A stretch of DNA of 7,891 nucleotides from JADFOB01 sp046753625 (GTDB taxonomy: Bacteria; Planctomycetota; Phycisphaerae; UBA1845): contig JBHHUB010000184.1 in NCBI GenBank assembly GCA_046753625.1, positions 1 through 7,891 of the forward strand, in the 5' to 3' direction. Both the position numbers and the translations under genes were made by a program. Shown piece by piece: positions 1 through 6,324 of the stretch. Under the pieces are notes generated by a model that saw nothing but the letters and a program-made list of their open reading frames with translations, was not told where the DNA came from and did no database searches. The number at the start of each line of letters is the position of its first letter. Positions within the stretch are counted from its first letter, which is position 1.

Positions 1-807
1 CGATCACCGCGAAGCACCCCGGCCACCTATACCGGCATCCTTGATCTACTGCGCAAACTTTTTTCGCAAACGCGTGAGGCCAAGATTCGCGGTTACACGC
101 CGGCTCGATTCAGTTTCAATGTAAAAGGCGGACGATGCGAGGAATGCGAGGGACAGGGGGTCCGCCGCGTCTCCATGCACTTCCTGCCCGACATGTTCGT
201 CCTATGCGATCGGTGCCGGGGCAGACGCTTCAATCGTGAAACCCTCGAGGTGCGGTACCGCGGCAAGACGATCGCCGATGTACTCGACATGCCGATCGAC
301 GAGGCGGTATGGTTTTTCGAAAACATCGCCACCATCCAGCACCGATTGCAAACGCTGAAAGACGTCGGGCTGGGCTACATGACGCTTGGGCAATCGTCGG
401 CCACCCTTTCCGGCGGCGAGGCGCAGCGGATCAAGCTGGCCTCCGAACTTCAGAAATCCACCGAGGGGCACACGCTTTATGTTCTTGACGAGCCGACCAC
501 CGGCCTGCATTTCGCCGACGTGGGCAACCTGATCGACGTGCTCAGCCGGCTGGTGGGCCGAGGCCACACGGTCCTGATCATCGAGCACAATCTGGAGGTC
601 ATCAAAGTGGCGGACTGGGTCATCGACCTGGGGCCGGAGGGCGGCGACGCGGGCGGTGAGGTCGTCATCGCGGGAACGCCCGAGCAAGTCGCCGAATGCC
701 CGAAAAGTCGTACCGGCCGATTCCTCAAGGAACGGTTGTCGGGTCGGCCGCCTCTTGGGTACGCAGCGGCCGGCTGCGTCCTTGCGCCTGATCCAGAAAG
801 CGAATGA
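1..807 (+). CDS. uvrA: UvrA, excinuclease ABC subunit A, C-terminal 268 residues (5' partial)
   Basis: UvrA is the cytoplasmic DNA-damage sensor of nucleotide excision repair; as a dimeric ABC ATPase it loads UvrB at lesions. The frame is open from the first base. Numbering from there, the visible part holds the conserved RFSFNVKGGRCEEC block with a zinc-binding module C46-X2-C49-X19-C69-X2-C72. It continues with the NRETLEV and IADVLDM blocks, the ABC signature LSGGE at 136-140, Walker B with catalytic Glu in VLDEPTTG (161-168) and the H-loop IEH (His196). This is the second ATPase domain; the first domain and the Walker A of the second lie upstream of the window. Family similarity ends near FLKERL (about residue 246). 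About 22 further residues, rich in Pro, Gly and Ala, run to TGA at 805-807, through the antisense end of the next gene. That tail is probably run-on sequence without a function. Identity is near certain; only the 5' part is missing. Confidence 0.97.
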   Translation, partial: RSPRSTPATYTGILDLLRKLFSQTREAKIRGYTPARFSFNVKGGRCEECEGQGVRRVSMHFLPDMFVLCDRCRGRRFNRETLEVRYRGKTIADVLDMPIDEAVWFFENIATIQHRLQTLKDVGLGYMTLGQSSATLSGGEAQRIKLASELQKSTEGHTLYVLDEPTTGLHFADVGNLIDVLSRLVGRGHTVLIIEHNLEVIKVADWVIDLGPEGGDAGGEVVIAGTPEQVAECPKSRTGRFLKERLSGRPPLGYAAAGCVLAPDPESE

Positions 808-1246
808 ATTCTTCGACGGACTGGTACCCGCCCGTGACCCCGAGAACACCCCCAGCCGAGTCCAACACGGCATAGGTCGGGGTGGCGTAGATGCCAAACG
901 CCCGGGCAAGATCAGCCTGCTCGAAGGCATCGACCCGAACGGCGACGACATTCTTGAGACGCGATTGAAGCTTCGCGTTGGACAGCACATCCCGATCCAT
1001 CGCCCGGCAAGGCGGACAGGTGCTGGAATGGAAGGCCACAAGCAGGTCTTGACCAAGCGAGGCGGCCCGTTTCGTGGCCGTGGGGAAATCGTCGGACCAC
1101 CCCACTGGCGTCGGCGCGGGCCGCGACTTCATGAAGAACATGCCCGCCAAGAAAAGGACCAAGGCGAAGAGCGCGAATCGCCCTTTGGAGTCCCGCCGGG
1201 GCGGAAGGTAGTGCGGTTCCTGGGTCGTGGGCGTGTTTTCCTGCAT
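725..1246 (-). CDS. Membrane-anchored thioredoxin-fold protein (CPPC)
   Basis: A 173-residue protein with a short basic cytoplasmic N-terminus, one hydrophobic anchor at about 24-39, and a thioredoxin-like domain at about 50-155 that should face the periplasm. The redox motif is C77-P-P-C80, after a beta strand (LLVAFHS), and the cis-proline loop is ATPT with Pro123. These are the family hallmarks of a dithiol-disulfide oxidoreductase or a thioredoxin_7/DsbD-gamma-like reductant carrier; the partner cannot be told from the sequence. It starts at ATG, with a weak AGG element five bases upstream. The last 16 residues follow the domain and lie antisense to the uvrA 3' end, overlapping it by 83 bases. 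The nearest upstream same-strand gene ends 164 bases away, so it may have its own promoter. One weak candidate is TTGCCT (1386-1391), an 18-base spacer and TATAGA (1362-1367). The fold is sure, the exact role is not. Confidence 0.9.
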   Translation of the reverse strand: MQENTPTTQEPHYLPPRRDSKGRFALFALVLFLAGMFFMKSRPAPTPVGWSDDFPTATKRAASLGQDLLVAFHSSTCPPCRAMDRDVLSNAKLQSRLKNVVAVRVDAFEQADLARAFGIYATPTYAVLDSAGGVLGVTGGYQSVEEFIRFLDQAQGRSRPLRTQEAADPTTVP

Positions 1247-1400
1247 ATCAACCTGCCTAACACGCGGACCGGGCCGATTATTCCCTATGGCGGATTGAAC
1301 TCCGGCCTTGCGCCGACCGCCGCCCCCGCGCGAGGCCGACCCTCCTCCCGAATGCCACGGTTCTATAGGGAGATTATCGGCAGATAGGCAAAACCCCGTG

Positions 1401-1432
1401 GGCCGGTCGGTTACCGCTCGGACGAACCGGCC
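1401..1432 (-). terminator. Possible weak terminator hairpin at the end of the 59-residue gene
   Basis: A perfect 7-bp inverted repeat, GGCCGGT at 1401-1407 and ACCGGCC at 1426-1432, spans the stop codon of the small gene. On the minus strand it is followed, after seven bases, by a run of only four T (1390-1393). The stem is GC-rich, but the T-run is short and displaced, so intrinsic termination is only a possibility. Confidence 0.25.
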
Positions 1433-1590
1433 TGATCCTCGTCGACGATCTTACTCTTGACGTCACCGCCCTTGGTCAGGTACAGCTCCAAGGCCTGGTG
1501 CGTGCGGCTGCACGTCATGTGAATGGTGGTTTCGGGCATGTCGAAGGAGTGCGACTGTCCGCACGCCGGGCAATCAAAACGAACTAGCAT
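1411..1590 (-). CDS. Small Cys/His protein, 59 residues, zinc-ribbon-like
   Basis: I do not recognise a named family. The frame starts at ATG 1590, with AGGA about ten bases upstream, and ends at TAA 1411. The protein opens MLVRFDCPACGQSHSF, so it has C7-X2-C10 followed by His14, then M-T-C27-S-R-T-H31. That is a C-X2-C...C-X3-H arrangement able to hold one zinc ion, as in short zinc-ribbon proteins. The second half (LELYLTKGGDVKSKIVDEDQ) is charged and ends in a Ser-rich acidic tail. There is no signal peptide or membrane segment, so it is probably cytoplasmic. A good candidate promoter sits 42-70 bases upstream, and a hairpin lies in the expected leader. It stands between the transporter gene upstream and the thioredoxin-fold gene downstream, on the same strand. 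Paired cysteines, a plausible ribosome site and a promoter support a real gene; a role in nucleic-acid or protein binding is only a guess. Confidence 0.72.
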   Translation of the reverse strand: MLVRFDCPACGQSHSFDMPETTIHMTCSRTHQALELYLTKGGDVKSKIVDEDQAGSSER

Positions 1591-1613
1591 GATCAGACGT
1601 CCTAATCGGGCTA

Positions 1614-1631
1614 CCGGGCTATCAGGCCCGG
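1614..1631 (-). other. Leader hairpin upstream of the 59-residue gene
   Basis: CCGGGC at 1614-1619 pairs with GCCCGG at 1626-1631, with one extra T-G wobble and a four-base loop (ATCA). It lies 24-41 bases before the start codon, at or just after the predicted transcription start. It could stabilise the 5' end of the mRNA. No T-run follows, so it does not look like a terminator. Confidence 0.35.
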
Positions 1632-1660
1632 ACGTTATCAGTGCGGAATAGGTACGTCAA
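1632..1660 (-). promoter_or_regulatory. Candidate sigma-70-type promoter for the 59-residue gene
   Basis: On the minus strand, TTGACG (1655-1660, five of six consensus bases) is followed by a 17-base spacer and TAACGT (1632-1637). The spacer ends in TGA, which gives an extended -10 element (TGn). The -10 itself matches consensus poorly, but the -35, spacing and TG element fit. Transcription would start near 1625, leaving a leader of about 35 bases. Confidence 0.45.
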
Positions 1661-1782
1661 TACAGAGCCGCTGGCGCCGCCCTGCGGACCTTAGGACCGC
1701 CAATCGCCCTATGGGGACGTCCTTCCTCCAGACCGTCCATGCCGATCAGAGGGGATCGGCGATCCAAGTACCACCCGCGGCG

Positions 1783-1852
1783 GGAGGTCACCAGGCTTGC
1801 GCCAGGTGTTCTGAGCACGATGTCACGCGGTTTGCGCCAGGTGCCCTGAACA
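1783..1852 (-). repeat. Imperfect 35-bp tandem repeat, two copies
   Basis: Read on the minus strand, copy one is 1852-1818 and copy two is 1817-1783, directly abutting. They agree at 27 of 35 positions. The first 21 bases agree at 18, sharing the core CACCTGGCGCAA, and the remainder agrees at 9 of 14 around GTGAC. Two copies with no spacer do not make a CRISPR array. It may be a fragment of a dispersed intergenic repeat family. Confidence 0.55.
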
Positions 1853-1866
1853 GACGGCATGCGGGC

Positions 1867-1894
1867 AGTCCCCCCAGCCGGCGCCGGCCGGACT
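1867..1894 (-). other. GC-rich palindromic stem at the transporter stop codon
   Basis: The perfect 12-bp palindrome GCCGGCGCCGGC (1877-1888) is flanked by AGTCC (1867-1871) and GGACT (1890-1894), which can pair outside it with an internal CCCC bulge. It covers the TAG stop of the transporter gene. The structure could help end transcription, but no T-run follows on the minus strand. Confidence 0.3.
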
Positions 1895-3383
1895 ACAGGA
1901 AAATCCACGTTACAACGAGGAAGATCGGGATCAAGATACCGCAACTGTAAAGCATGTAGCCGAAGAAGCTCGGCATGCGGATGCCGGATTGCTCCGCGAT
2001 GCTCTTAACCATGAAGTTCGGCCCGTTGCCGATGTAGGTCATGGCTCCCATAAACACCGACCCCAGCGAGATAGCGACGAGCAACTCGGTCACAATCGCG
2101 GCTCCGCCGACCAGCGGCACCGCGCCGGCCGCGCCTTCCGGCGTCATGGACGATGCCGTTTCCAGGAAAACAACGTAGGTCGGTGCGTTGTCGAGGAAGC
2201 TGGAAAGCGCGCCGGTGGCCCAGTAGAACCGCGTGGCCGAGCTGAGCAGCGGTTGAAGCTGTTCGCCGCTGGCGCGGAGGATCTCGATCGGTGCCTGCAT
2301 GCAAATGAAGATGCCGATGAACAGCGCCGCCACTTCGAGGATCGCGTGGTAGTTGAACTGGTTTGCCTCTCGAATCCGCTTGCTGGTGCACTTGAGCGAC
2401 ATCCAGGTCAGCAGGAGCATGAGGATTTCGCGCATGAACGGGAACACCGTGAAGTTGGTCAGCGGCAGCTTTTCGCCGGGTTTGACGAGCGCCACACAGA
2501 GCACGATGCCCGCGATCCACACCAGATTCAGCCGCCCGTCCAGCGAGAGCTTCTCCTTGTGCGTTTCGTCGATAATGATGTCGCGGAGGGTTTCCTTGCG
2601 GTATTCACGCATGTCCCAGAAATAATAGACGACCAGCAAGATGGCGCACGTGATCGCCCATTCCTTCCACAGCCCCATGGTCCACAGGAACGGGACACCC
2701 TTCAGGTAGCCCAAGAACAGCGGTGGATCGCCGATGGGCAGCAGGCATCCGCCGATGTTGCTGACCAGGAAGATAAAAAAGATGACGGTATGGGTAACGT
2801 GCTTACGCTCTTGATTCGTCTGCAGCAGTGGGCGAATCAACAGCATGCTCGCCCCGGTGGTTCCGACGAAACTCGCGATCGCCGCCCCCACCGCGAGGAA
2901 CGTCGTGTTGGTGGCCGGGTGCGCGGCCAGGTCGCCCTTCAAGCTGATCCCGCCACTGATCACATAGAGTGAAAACAGCAATACAATGAAGGGGATGTAC
3001 TCGCCAAGGATGGCATGGTCGAGCAATTGCACTATTTTTTCAGGACCCTGCGTGACCAGGTAATACGTCAACGTTATGGCACCGAACGACAAGGCCGCCA
3101 TAAGCCGGTTCTGATTGCTCTCCCACCAATGCTCGGTAGCGCCGATCAGCGGAAGGACGGCAATGCAGAGCAGCAACGCCACAAACGGCAGCACCGACCA
3201 CACACTCGGCACGTGCGCTTCACCGTGCGCGGCGCCATGCCCCCCGCCGTGGCTTGTAAAGGAATTGACCAAGAGCATCGCCAGGGCGACCGCCCCCAAC
3301 AAGATGCCCGCCCACTGCCAGGGAGAAAGCTTCGTTTTGTGATGCACTGGTGCGACGTCTGCCATGTTTGCACTGATTTCCAC
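1893..3383 (-). CDS. NhaD/CitMHS_2-type ion transporter (probable sodium:proton antiporter)
   Basis: A 496-residue inner-membrane protein with about a dozen hydrophobic segments, for example near 24-41, 61-81, 93-110, 129-148, 162-182, 199-217, 241-256, 286-300, 319-330, 348-365, 427-448 and 475-496. It carries the paired signature motifs of the ion-transporter superfamily: GTTGAS (174-179) and SNIGG...PIGDPP (208-221) in the first half, LDNAPT (397-402) and YIGNGPNFM (450-458) in the second. Members with this pattern (Pfam CitMHS_2, UIT6-like) are usually annotated as sodium:proton antiporters or citrate transporters; the substrate cannot be settled here. The start is GTG at 3383: GAGGAG (3392-3397) lies eight bases upstream, whereas the in-frame ATG at 3365 has no ribosome site. 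A His-rich loop follows the first membrane segment, with His45, 49, 53 and 57 spaced exactly four apart. The gene stands alone, with about 490 non-coding bases upstream. Confidence 0.9.
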   Translation of the reverse strand: MEISANMADVAPVHHKTKLSPWQWAGILLGAVALAMLLVNSFTSHGGGHGAAHGEAHVPSVWSVLPFVALLLCIAVLPLIGATEHWWESNQNRLMAALSFGAITLTYYLVTQGPEKIVQLLDHAILGEYIPFIVLLFSLYVISGGISLKGDLAAHPATNTTFLAVGAAIASFVGTTGASMLLIRPLLQTNQERKHVTHTVIFFIFLVSNIGGCLLPIGDPPLFLGYLKGVPFLWTMGLWKEWAITCAILLVVYYFWDMREYRKETLRDIIIDETHKEKLSLDGRLNLVWIAGIVLCVALVKPGEKLPLTNFTVFPFMREILMLLLTWMSLKCTSKRIREANQFNYHAILEVAALFIGIFICMQAPIEILRASGEQLQPLLSSATRFYWATGALSSFLDNAPTYVVFLETASSMTPEGAAGAVPLVGGAAIVTELLVAISLGSVFMGAMTYIGNGPNFMVKSIAEQSGIRMPSFFGYMLYSCGILIPIFLVVTWIFL

Positions 3384-3397
3384 GTCGTCGGCTCCTC

Positions 3398-3886
3398 AAA
3401 CTTCATGACGCCGCTCAACAGCCTGAACGAAACCATCGTGCGGTGCGTCTTGACCCGAATTGAAGCGTACCGGCGATCGAAAAAGGGAATCCACTTCGGC
3501 GGTTTCCCAAAACACCGGACCGCCCACCGATCACCGTGTACGGCATATCGGCAAACGCGGCCGGGCAATTCCTCAATTAGCTCAAACGTGCGCACGGACT
3601 CCGATAATCCGCGGCGCATGACAATCGTCGGTATTTAAGCGGATTTTCGGACCGGCATCCACCCCAAGACGACCGCCGTTACGAAACGGGCACATTCGCC
3701 GTCCGACGACCCTGGTGCGGTCCCGGATGAAGCATTGCAGCCGCGGCATTTTGAGCTACGGAGCACCCCGAAAACGCTTGCTTGCCCCCCAAACCGGCGC
3801 ATCGCGAGTCGTTTCACCCTCCTGATCCCCTGTGGCTGAACCCGACCCCTCCGAGGTCACAGCGACAAGACAACAGCACCATGGCG
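3398..3886. other. Gene-free stretch upstream of the transporter gene
   Basis: I see no convincing gene, RNA, repeat or terminator here. A minus-strand frame starting at 3619 runs into the transporter gene in another frame, and another covers 3635-3817; neither shows recognisable motifs or a good ribosome site. The transporter promoter should lie here, but I found no pair of hexamers at 16-18 base spacing close to consensus. Confidence 0.5.
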
Positions 3887-4303
3887 TTAAGCGAATGGAT
3901 CGAGAGTCGGGCTGACGCGAACGAAACCGTTGATCGTCGCTCCGCTGTCGATACGTAAGGATGAAGTCTCTATGTCCCCCTGGCATCTGGCGGTTTTGTG
4001 GAGGACCACGGCGCCGCGCGCGCGGACGTTGCCTTGCAGCTTGCCCTTAACCGTCAGATTCATCACCTTCACCACCGCCGAAACGTGCCCCCGCTTCTCG
4101 ATGACCACGTCACCGCACGTCGCAAACTCCCGCACACCGTGGTAGGAAGTGATCTTGAAGTCTTCGAGGATCAGCCGCTTCTTGCAGTGCGGGCAGAAGA
4201 CCGACATGGCCCGTTGCCCCACTTCGAGCATTCCGTCGCAATGGGTACACGCAACCTGTTTGCGGGCCGCTTCCTTTTCGCGCTTCTTGGTCATCAACGG
4301 CAT
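3887..4303 (-). CDS. Zinc-ribbon bactofilin family protein
   Basis: A protein of about 138 residues with two parts. The N-terminus is basic (TKKREKEAARK), followed by a zinc ribbon C19-X2-C22-X14-C37-X2-C40 (ACTHCDG...VFCPHCKK). From about residue 50 to the end is a bactofilin-like beta-helix, with repeated short strands and glycine turns (GDVVIEKRGHV, LTVKGKLQGNV, GDIETSSLRIDSG). Bactofilins polymerise without nucleotides into cytoskeletal filaments that position envelope or cell-shape factors. The added ribbon suggests a version that binds zinc and perhaps a partner. The start is uncertain: ATG 4303 is preceded by a weak GGTGGA and ATG 4294 is possible. The frame runs back to TTG 4375, where a stop blocks further extension, but there is no ribosome site there. 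It lies 91 bases after the classical bactofilin gene, with no promoter seen between them, so the two are probably co-transcribed. Confidence 0.82.
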   Translation of the reverse strand: MPLMTKKREKEAARKQVACTHCDGMLEVGQRAMSVFCPHCKKRLILEDFKITSYHGVREFATCGDVVIEKRGHVSAVVKVMNLTVKGKLQGNVRARGAVVLHKTARCQGDIETSSLRIDSGATINGFVRVSPTLDPFA

Positions 4304-4394
4304 CGCTGGTTCCACCGGCGGATGCGCAGCGTGGGCGTCGGCTCCACGCGGGACGGCGTGGGGCGTCTCGTCCAATCAAGCGTCGGGAATGCCC

Positions 4395-4850
4395 TTAACG
4401 TTTGCCCGCTACGGCGGGCATGCCCTGCTTGACTTTGCCCTGCGACGTAACCGAGGCGCGCTGGCTCGAGCTGGCAGCGGAGACACTCTTGTCGGACGAC
4501 TTGGTGGCGTGGCCGTTGACGCCGACCATGCACCGGCCCACAAGCACCGCCCCCTCGGCCACCTCCAGACGGGCGGCTTGCACATCGCCTTCGACGCGCG
4601 CGCTTTCACTTAGCTGAACTTTGGCCTTGGCGTCGAGATTTCCCTTGACGTTGCCGTCAATACGAATCGTGTCGGCCTTGACGTTGCCATCCAACGACGC
4701 GCCGCCGGCGATCAAGAGCCGACCGCCGCTATCGATCTCGCCTTCAAACTTGCCAAGCAAACGTACGCCTTTTTCGAAGGCCAGCTCTCCTTTGAAAACC
4801 GCATCAGCGCCGAGCACTGTCGGATATTCGTTATTGTTTGCATCTGCCAT
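4395..4850 (-). CDS. Bactofilin (polymer-forming cytoskeletal protein)
   Basis: A 151-residue protein of the bactofilin (DUF583) family. The core at about 10-115 is a run of short beta-helix turns (FKGELAFEKGVRLLGKFEGEI, LLIAGGASLDGNV, IRIDGNVKGNL, VQLSESARVEGDV, LEVAEGAVLVGRC). Flexible tails flank it: a short N-terminus and a Ser/Lys-rich C-terminus at 116-151. Such proteins assemble spontaneously into cytoplasmic filaments, often membrane-associated, and scaffold wall or envelope enzymes. I chose ATG 4850 because GGAGGG stands six to seven bases before it. An in-frame ATG at 4907 would add 19 residues but has only a poor ribosome site. A strong promoter lies about 80 bases upstream. The zinc-ribbon bactofilin follows on the same strand, so the pair may build mixed or interacting filaments. 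Family is sure, cellular target unknown. Confidence 0.93.
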   Translation of the reverse strand: MADANNNEYPTVLGADAVFKGELAFEKGVRLLGKFEGEIDSGGRLLIAGGASLDGNVKADTIRIDGNVKGNLDAKAKVQLSESARVEGDVQAARLEVAEGAVLVGRCMVGVNGHATKSSDKSVSAASSSQRASVTSQGKVKQGMPAVAGKR

Positions 4851-4932
4851 GATAGCCCTCCGTGTTGCCGGGACGGAAATGCCCGACTCCACCTCTGTGT
4901 CATCCATTTATCCGTGCGAATCACGCGGGAGG

Positions 4933-4960
4933 ATTATAGCCTCAACGCCGCCGTATTCAA
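4933..4960 (-). promoter_or_regulatory. Strong sigma-70-like promoter of the bactofilin pair
   Basis: On the minus strand, TTGAAT (4955-4960) is followed by a 16-base spacer and a perfect TATAAT (4933-4938). Transcription would start near 4926, giving a leader of about 75 bases before ATG 4850. It lies in the 271-base gap after the prepilin-like gene. The same -35 hexamer occurs in the promoter at 6325-6353. Confidence 0.65.
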
Positions 4961-5121
4961 TTGGGTATTCCGTTCTTTTGACTGCAAAGTACAGCATGAT
5001 TCGCAATGCGCGCCATCGTGCGGGGAGGCGCCGCGTTCCGCGACATACCCGCCACCTATCGGTCCGCTGACTCACTCACCCGACCGCGGCAGCAGCGTTT
5101 CAACCGGCCCTATGGCATGGA

Positions 5122-6075
5122 TCACGGATCCGTTTCAAGCCAAGGGTTCTTGTCGCCGCGTAGGGAGAAAAAGCGATTATCCCCATCGAATCCAACCACG
5201 CCCGACTCCTCGTCAACCTCATACCCCAGCGAACGTAGTGTCTCGCGTGAACCGTGGCCGTCCAGCCAAAGCACGACGCCCTTGTTGGCGTGACGCTCGT
5301 GAAGCGCCGTGCGTGCGTTATTCGCCCCCCCCTTGAGGTTGGCCATTTCTCCGTTTTTGGGATCCACGGCCGGGGGATCGAGATTAAACCCTTCGTTGCC
5401 CAAGGCATCGACCGAGCGGCCCGAGCGGCTATCACCCGGCCGGTTTTGCTCGTAATCCTTCCGCCCATGACGCGGGAACGAGGCGGCGGTCCCGATGCAG
5501 TCGGCCACCGCCACGCAAGACATCGGCGAACGTATCCAGGAGGATTTCACCGGCCAATTCTTGTAGGCGGTCGTCGATCCGCCGTCACGCAGCCGCGCGT
5601 TACCCAGAAACTGGTAGTTATAGCCGTAAGCCCCGTTTCGCTCGTCGGCCCACTCGAGGACCTCCGGGCAAAGGTATGCCTCACTGGAATAGTTCTGCCG
5701 ATCGCCGGGCTCGCCGAAGCGGTCGATCGAGTCCTTCGTCGGCTGCGGATCATCGAACGGCTGAAGCCCCACTTCAACCGCCATCATGACCAGAAACGTC
5801 GGACGGTATTTGATACCACCTGAAATTCGGGTTCGCCAGTTTTCGTTGTCCACCTTCGGAAGTCGGCCTGGCACGAGCGTATCTTTGCTGTTGTTGGCGT
5901 AAAGCACGAGTCCCTGACCAAGCGTGCGCAAGCGGGAAAGGCAAACGGCCGCTTTGCCTGCGTTCCGCGCTTGGGAAAGCGCGGGAAGTAGAATCGACAC
6001 GAGGACGCCCATAACGGCGATGACCACCAATAGCTCAATGAGCGTAAACGCTGAACGTCTCGAGAAATACCGCAA
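5122..6075 (-). CDS. Prepilin-like protein with H-X9-DG motif (type II secretion/pilin-like)
   Basis: A 317-residue protein with a class-III prepilin signal: a basic leader MRYFSRRSA, then F10-T-L-I-E14-LLVVIAV, with Glu at the fifth position of the mature form and a hydrophobic helix at about 10-30. Prepilin peptidase would cut after Ala9 and methylate Phe10. The C-terminal half has the H-X9-DG motif (His262, Asp272-Gly273), typical of the very numerous pilin-like proteins of planctomycetes (DUF1559-like). The large domain between is presumably extracytoplasmic. No known enzyme motif is visible and the function of these proteins is unclear. The start is TTG 6075: GGAG (6083-6086) stands seven bases upstream, an in-frame stop at 6094-6096 bars extension, and the nearby ATG at 6088 is in another frame. 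A promoter at 6140-6167 fits. No type II secretion or pilus genes are adjacent, so it looks like an orphan. Confidence 0.92.
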   Translation of the reverse strand: MRYFSRRSAFTLIELLVVIAVMGVLVSILLPALSQARNAGKAAVCLSRLRTLGQGLVLYANNSKDTLVPGRLPKVDNENWRTRISGGIKYRPTFLVMMAVEVGLQPFDDPQPTKDSIDRFGEPGDRQNYSSEAYLCPEVLEWADERNGAYGYNYQFLGNARLRDGGSTTAYKNWPVKSSWIRSPMSCVAVADCIGTAASFPRHGRKDYEQNRPGDSRSGRSVDALGNEGFNLDPPAVDPKNGEMANLKGGANNARTALHERHANKGVVLWLDGHGSRETLRSLGYEVDEESGVVGFDGDNRFFSLRGDKNPWLETDP

Positions 6076-6139
6076 GAAAGAACTCCATAATTGTCATTCG
6101 GTCCCCCGCCGCGGCGGCCCACCCCAGCATACGCTCGGC

Positions 6140-6167
6140 AATGTAGCATCTGGACCCGATTTCTCAA
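6140..6167 (-). promoter_or_regulatory. Candidate promoter of the prepilin-like gene
   Basis: On the minus strand, TTGAGA (6162-6167, five of six consensus bases) is followed by a 16-base spacer and TACATT (6140-6145). A TGC just before it gives an extended -10. The start would be near 6133, with a leader of about 58 bases to the TTG codon. Confidence 0.55.
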
Positions 6168-6245
6168 ATCCAGAAGCTATGATCCCAACCCCGCCCACAG
6201 GTTCCCGTGCGGTTTGACGCGTGAATGCGCGGGCCAGCGCGGCCG

Positions 6246-6263
6246 CGCGGGCTAAAGCCCGCG
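6246..6263. repeat. REP-like hairpin with TAAA loop
   Basis: A perfect 7-bp GC stem (CGCGGGC 6246-6252, GCCCGCG 6257-6263) closes a TAAA loop and is followed by GCTCGGG. The motif GCGGGCTAAAGCCCGC resembles the short extragenic palindromes that recur between genes in many GC-rich bacteria. Only one full copy is in the window, so dispersal in the genome is inferred. It lies between the two divergent promoters. Confidence 0.45.
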
Positions 6264-6324
6264 GCTCGGGTCCGTTGCGGGTATCCGCTTGTGGAGAATC
6301 CCGGTCGAGGCTGTGAATTGATGC

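Larger units (their letters stand above)
1591..1892. other. Non-coding interval between the transporter and small-protein genes
   Basis: About 300 bases hold no gene I can support. They contain the promoter and leader hairpin of the 59-residue gene, an imperfect 35-bp tandem repeat (1783-1852), a perfect 7-bp inverted repeat with a six-base loop (GCCGATC 1741-1747, GATCGGC 1754-1760), and a GC-rich palindrome just after the transporter stop. A minus-strand frame at 1657-1944 crosses the region, but it overlaps the transporter 3' end. The tandem repeat period of 35 is not a multiple of three, so equivalent repeat positions fall in different frames, which argues against coding. Confidence 0.6.

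Noticed and set aside
202..1056. 284-residue minus-strand frame
   Set aside because: It is antisense to the highly conserved UvrA region and out of frame with the CPPC thioredoxin gene; no domain is visible.
656..1387. 243-residue plus-strand frame
   Set aside because: It is antisense to the thioredoxin-fold gene and out of frame with uvrA; the composition is typical of a GC-rich shadow frame.
1783..1852. CRISPR array
   Set aside because: There are only two imperfect copies with no spacer between them, and no cas genes nearby.
1657..1944. 95-residue minus-strand frame
   Set aside because: It overlaps the transporter 3' end, and the 35-bp tandem repeat inside it shifts frame between copies. 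It has no ribosome site I trust. It may be a translated intergenic repeat.
1989..2972. 327-residue plus-strand frame
   Set aside because: It is antisense to the transporter gene and strongly enriched in Arg, Gln, Asp and His, as expected for the complement of membrane-protein codons.
3366..3383. Shorter transporter starting at ATG 3365
   Set aside because: There is no ribosome site before it, while GTG 3383 has GAGGAG at eight bases.
3146..3619. 157-residue minus-strand frame upstream of and inside the transporter gene
   Set aside because: Its second half overlaps the transporter in another frame, and the first half shows no motif or ribosome site.
4851..4907. Extended N-terminus of the classical bactofilin from ATG 4907
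   Set aside because: The ATG at 4850 has a clear GGAGGG site and fits the usual bactofilin N-terminus; the upstream ATG has only a poor site.
5103..5140. Terminator of the prepilin-like gene
   Set aside because: There is a short GGATC/GATCC stem at the stop codon but no T-run, and the stem is only five pairs.
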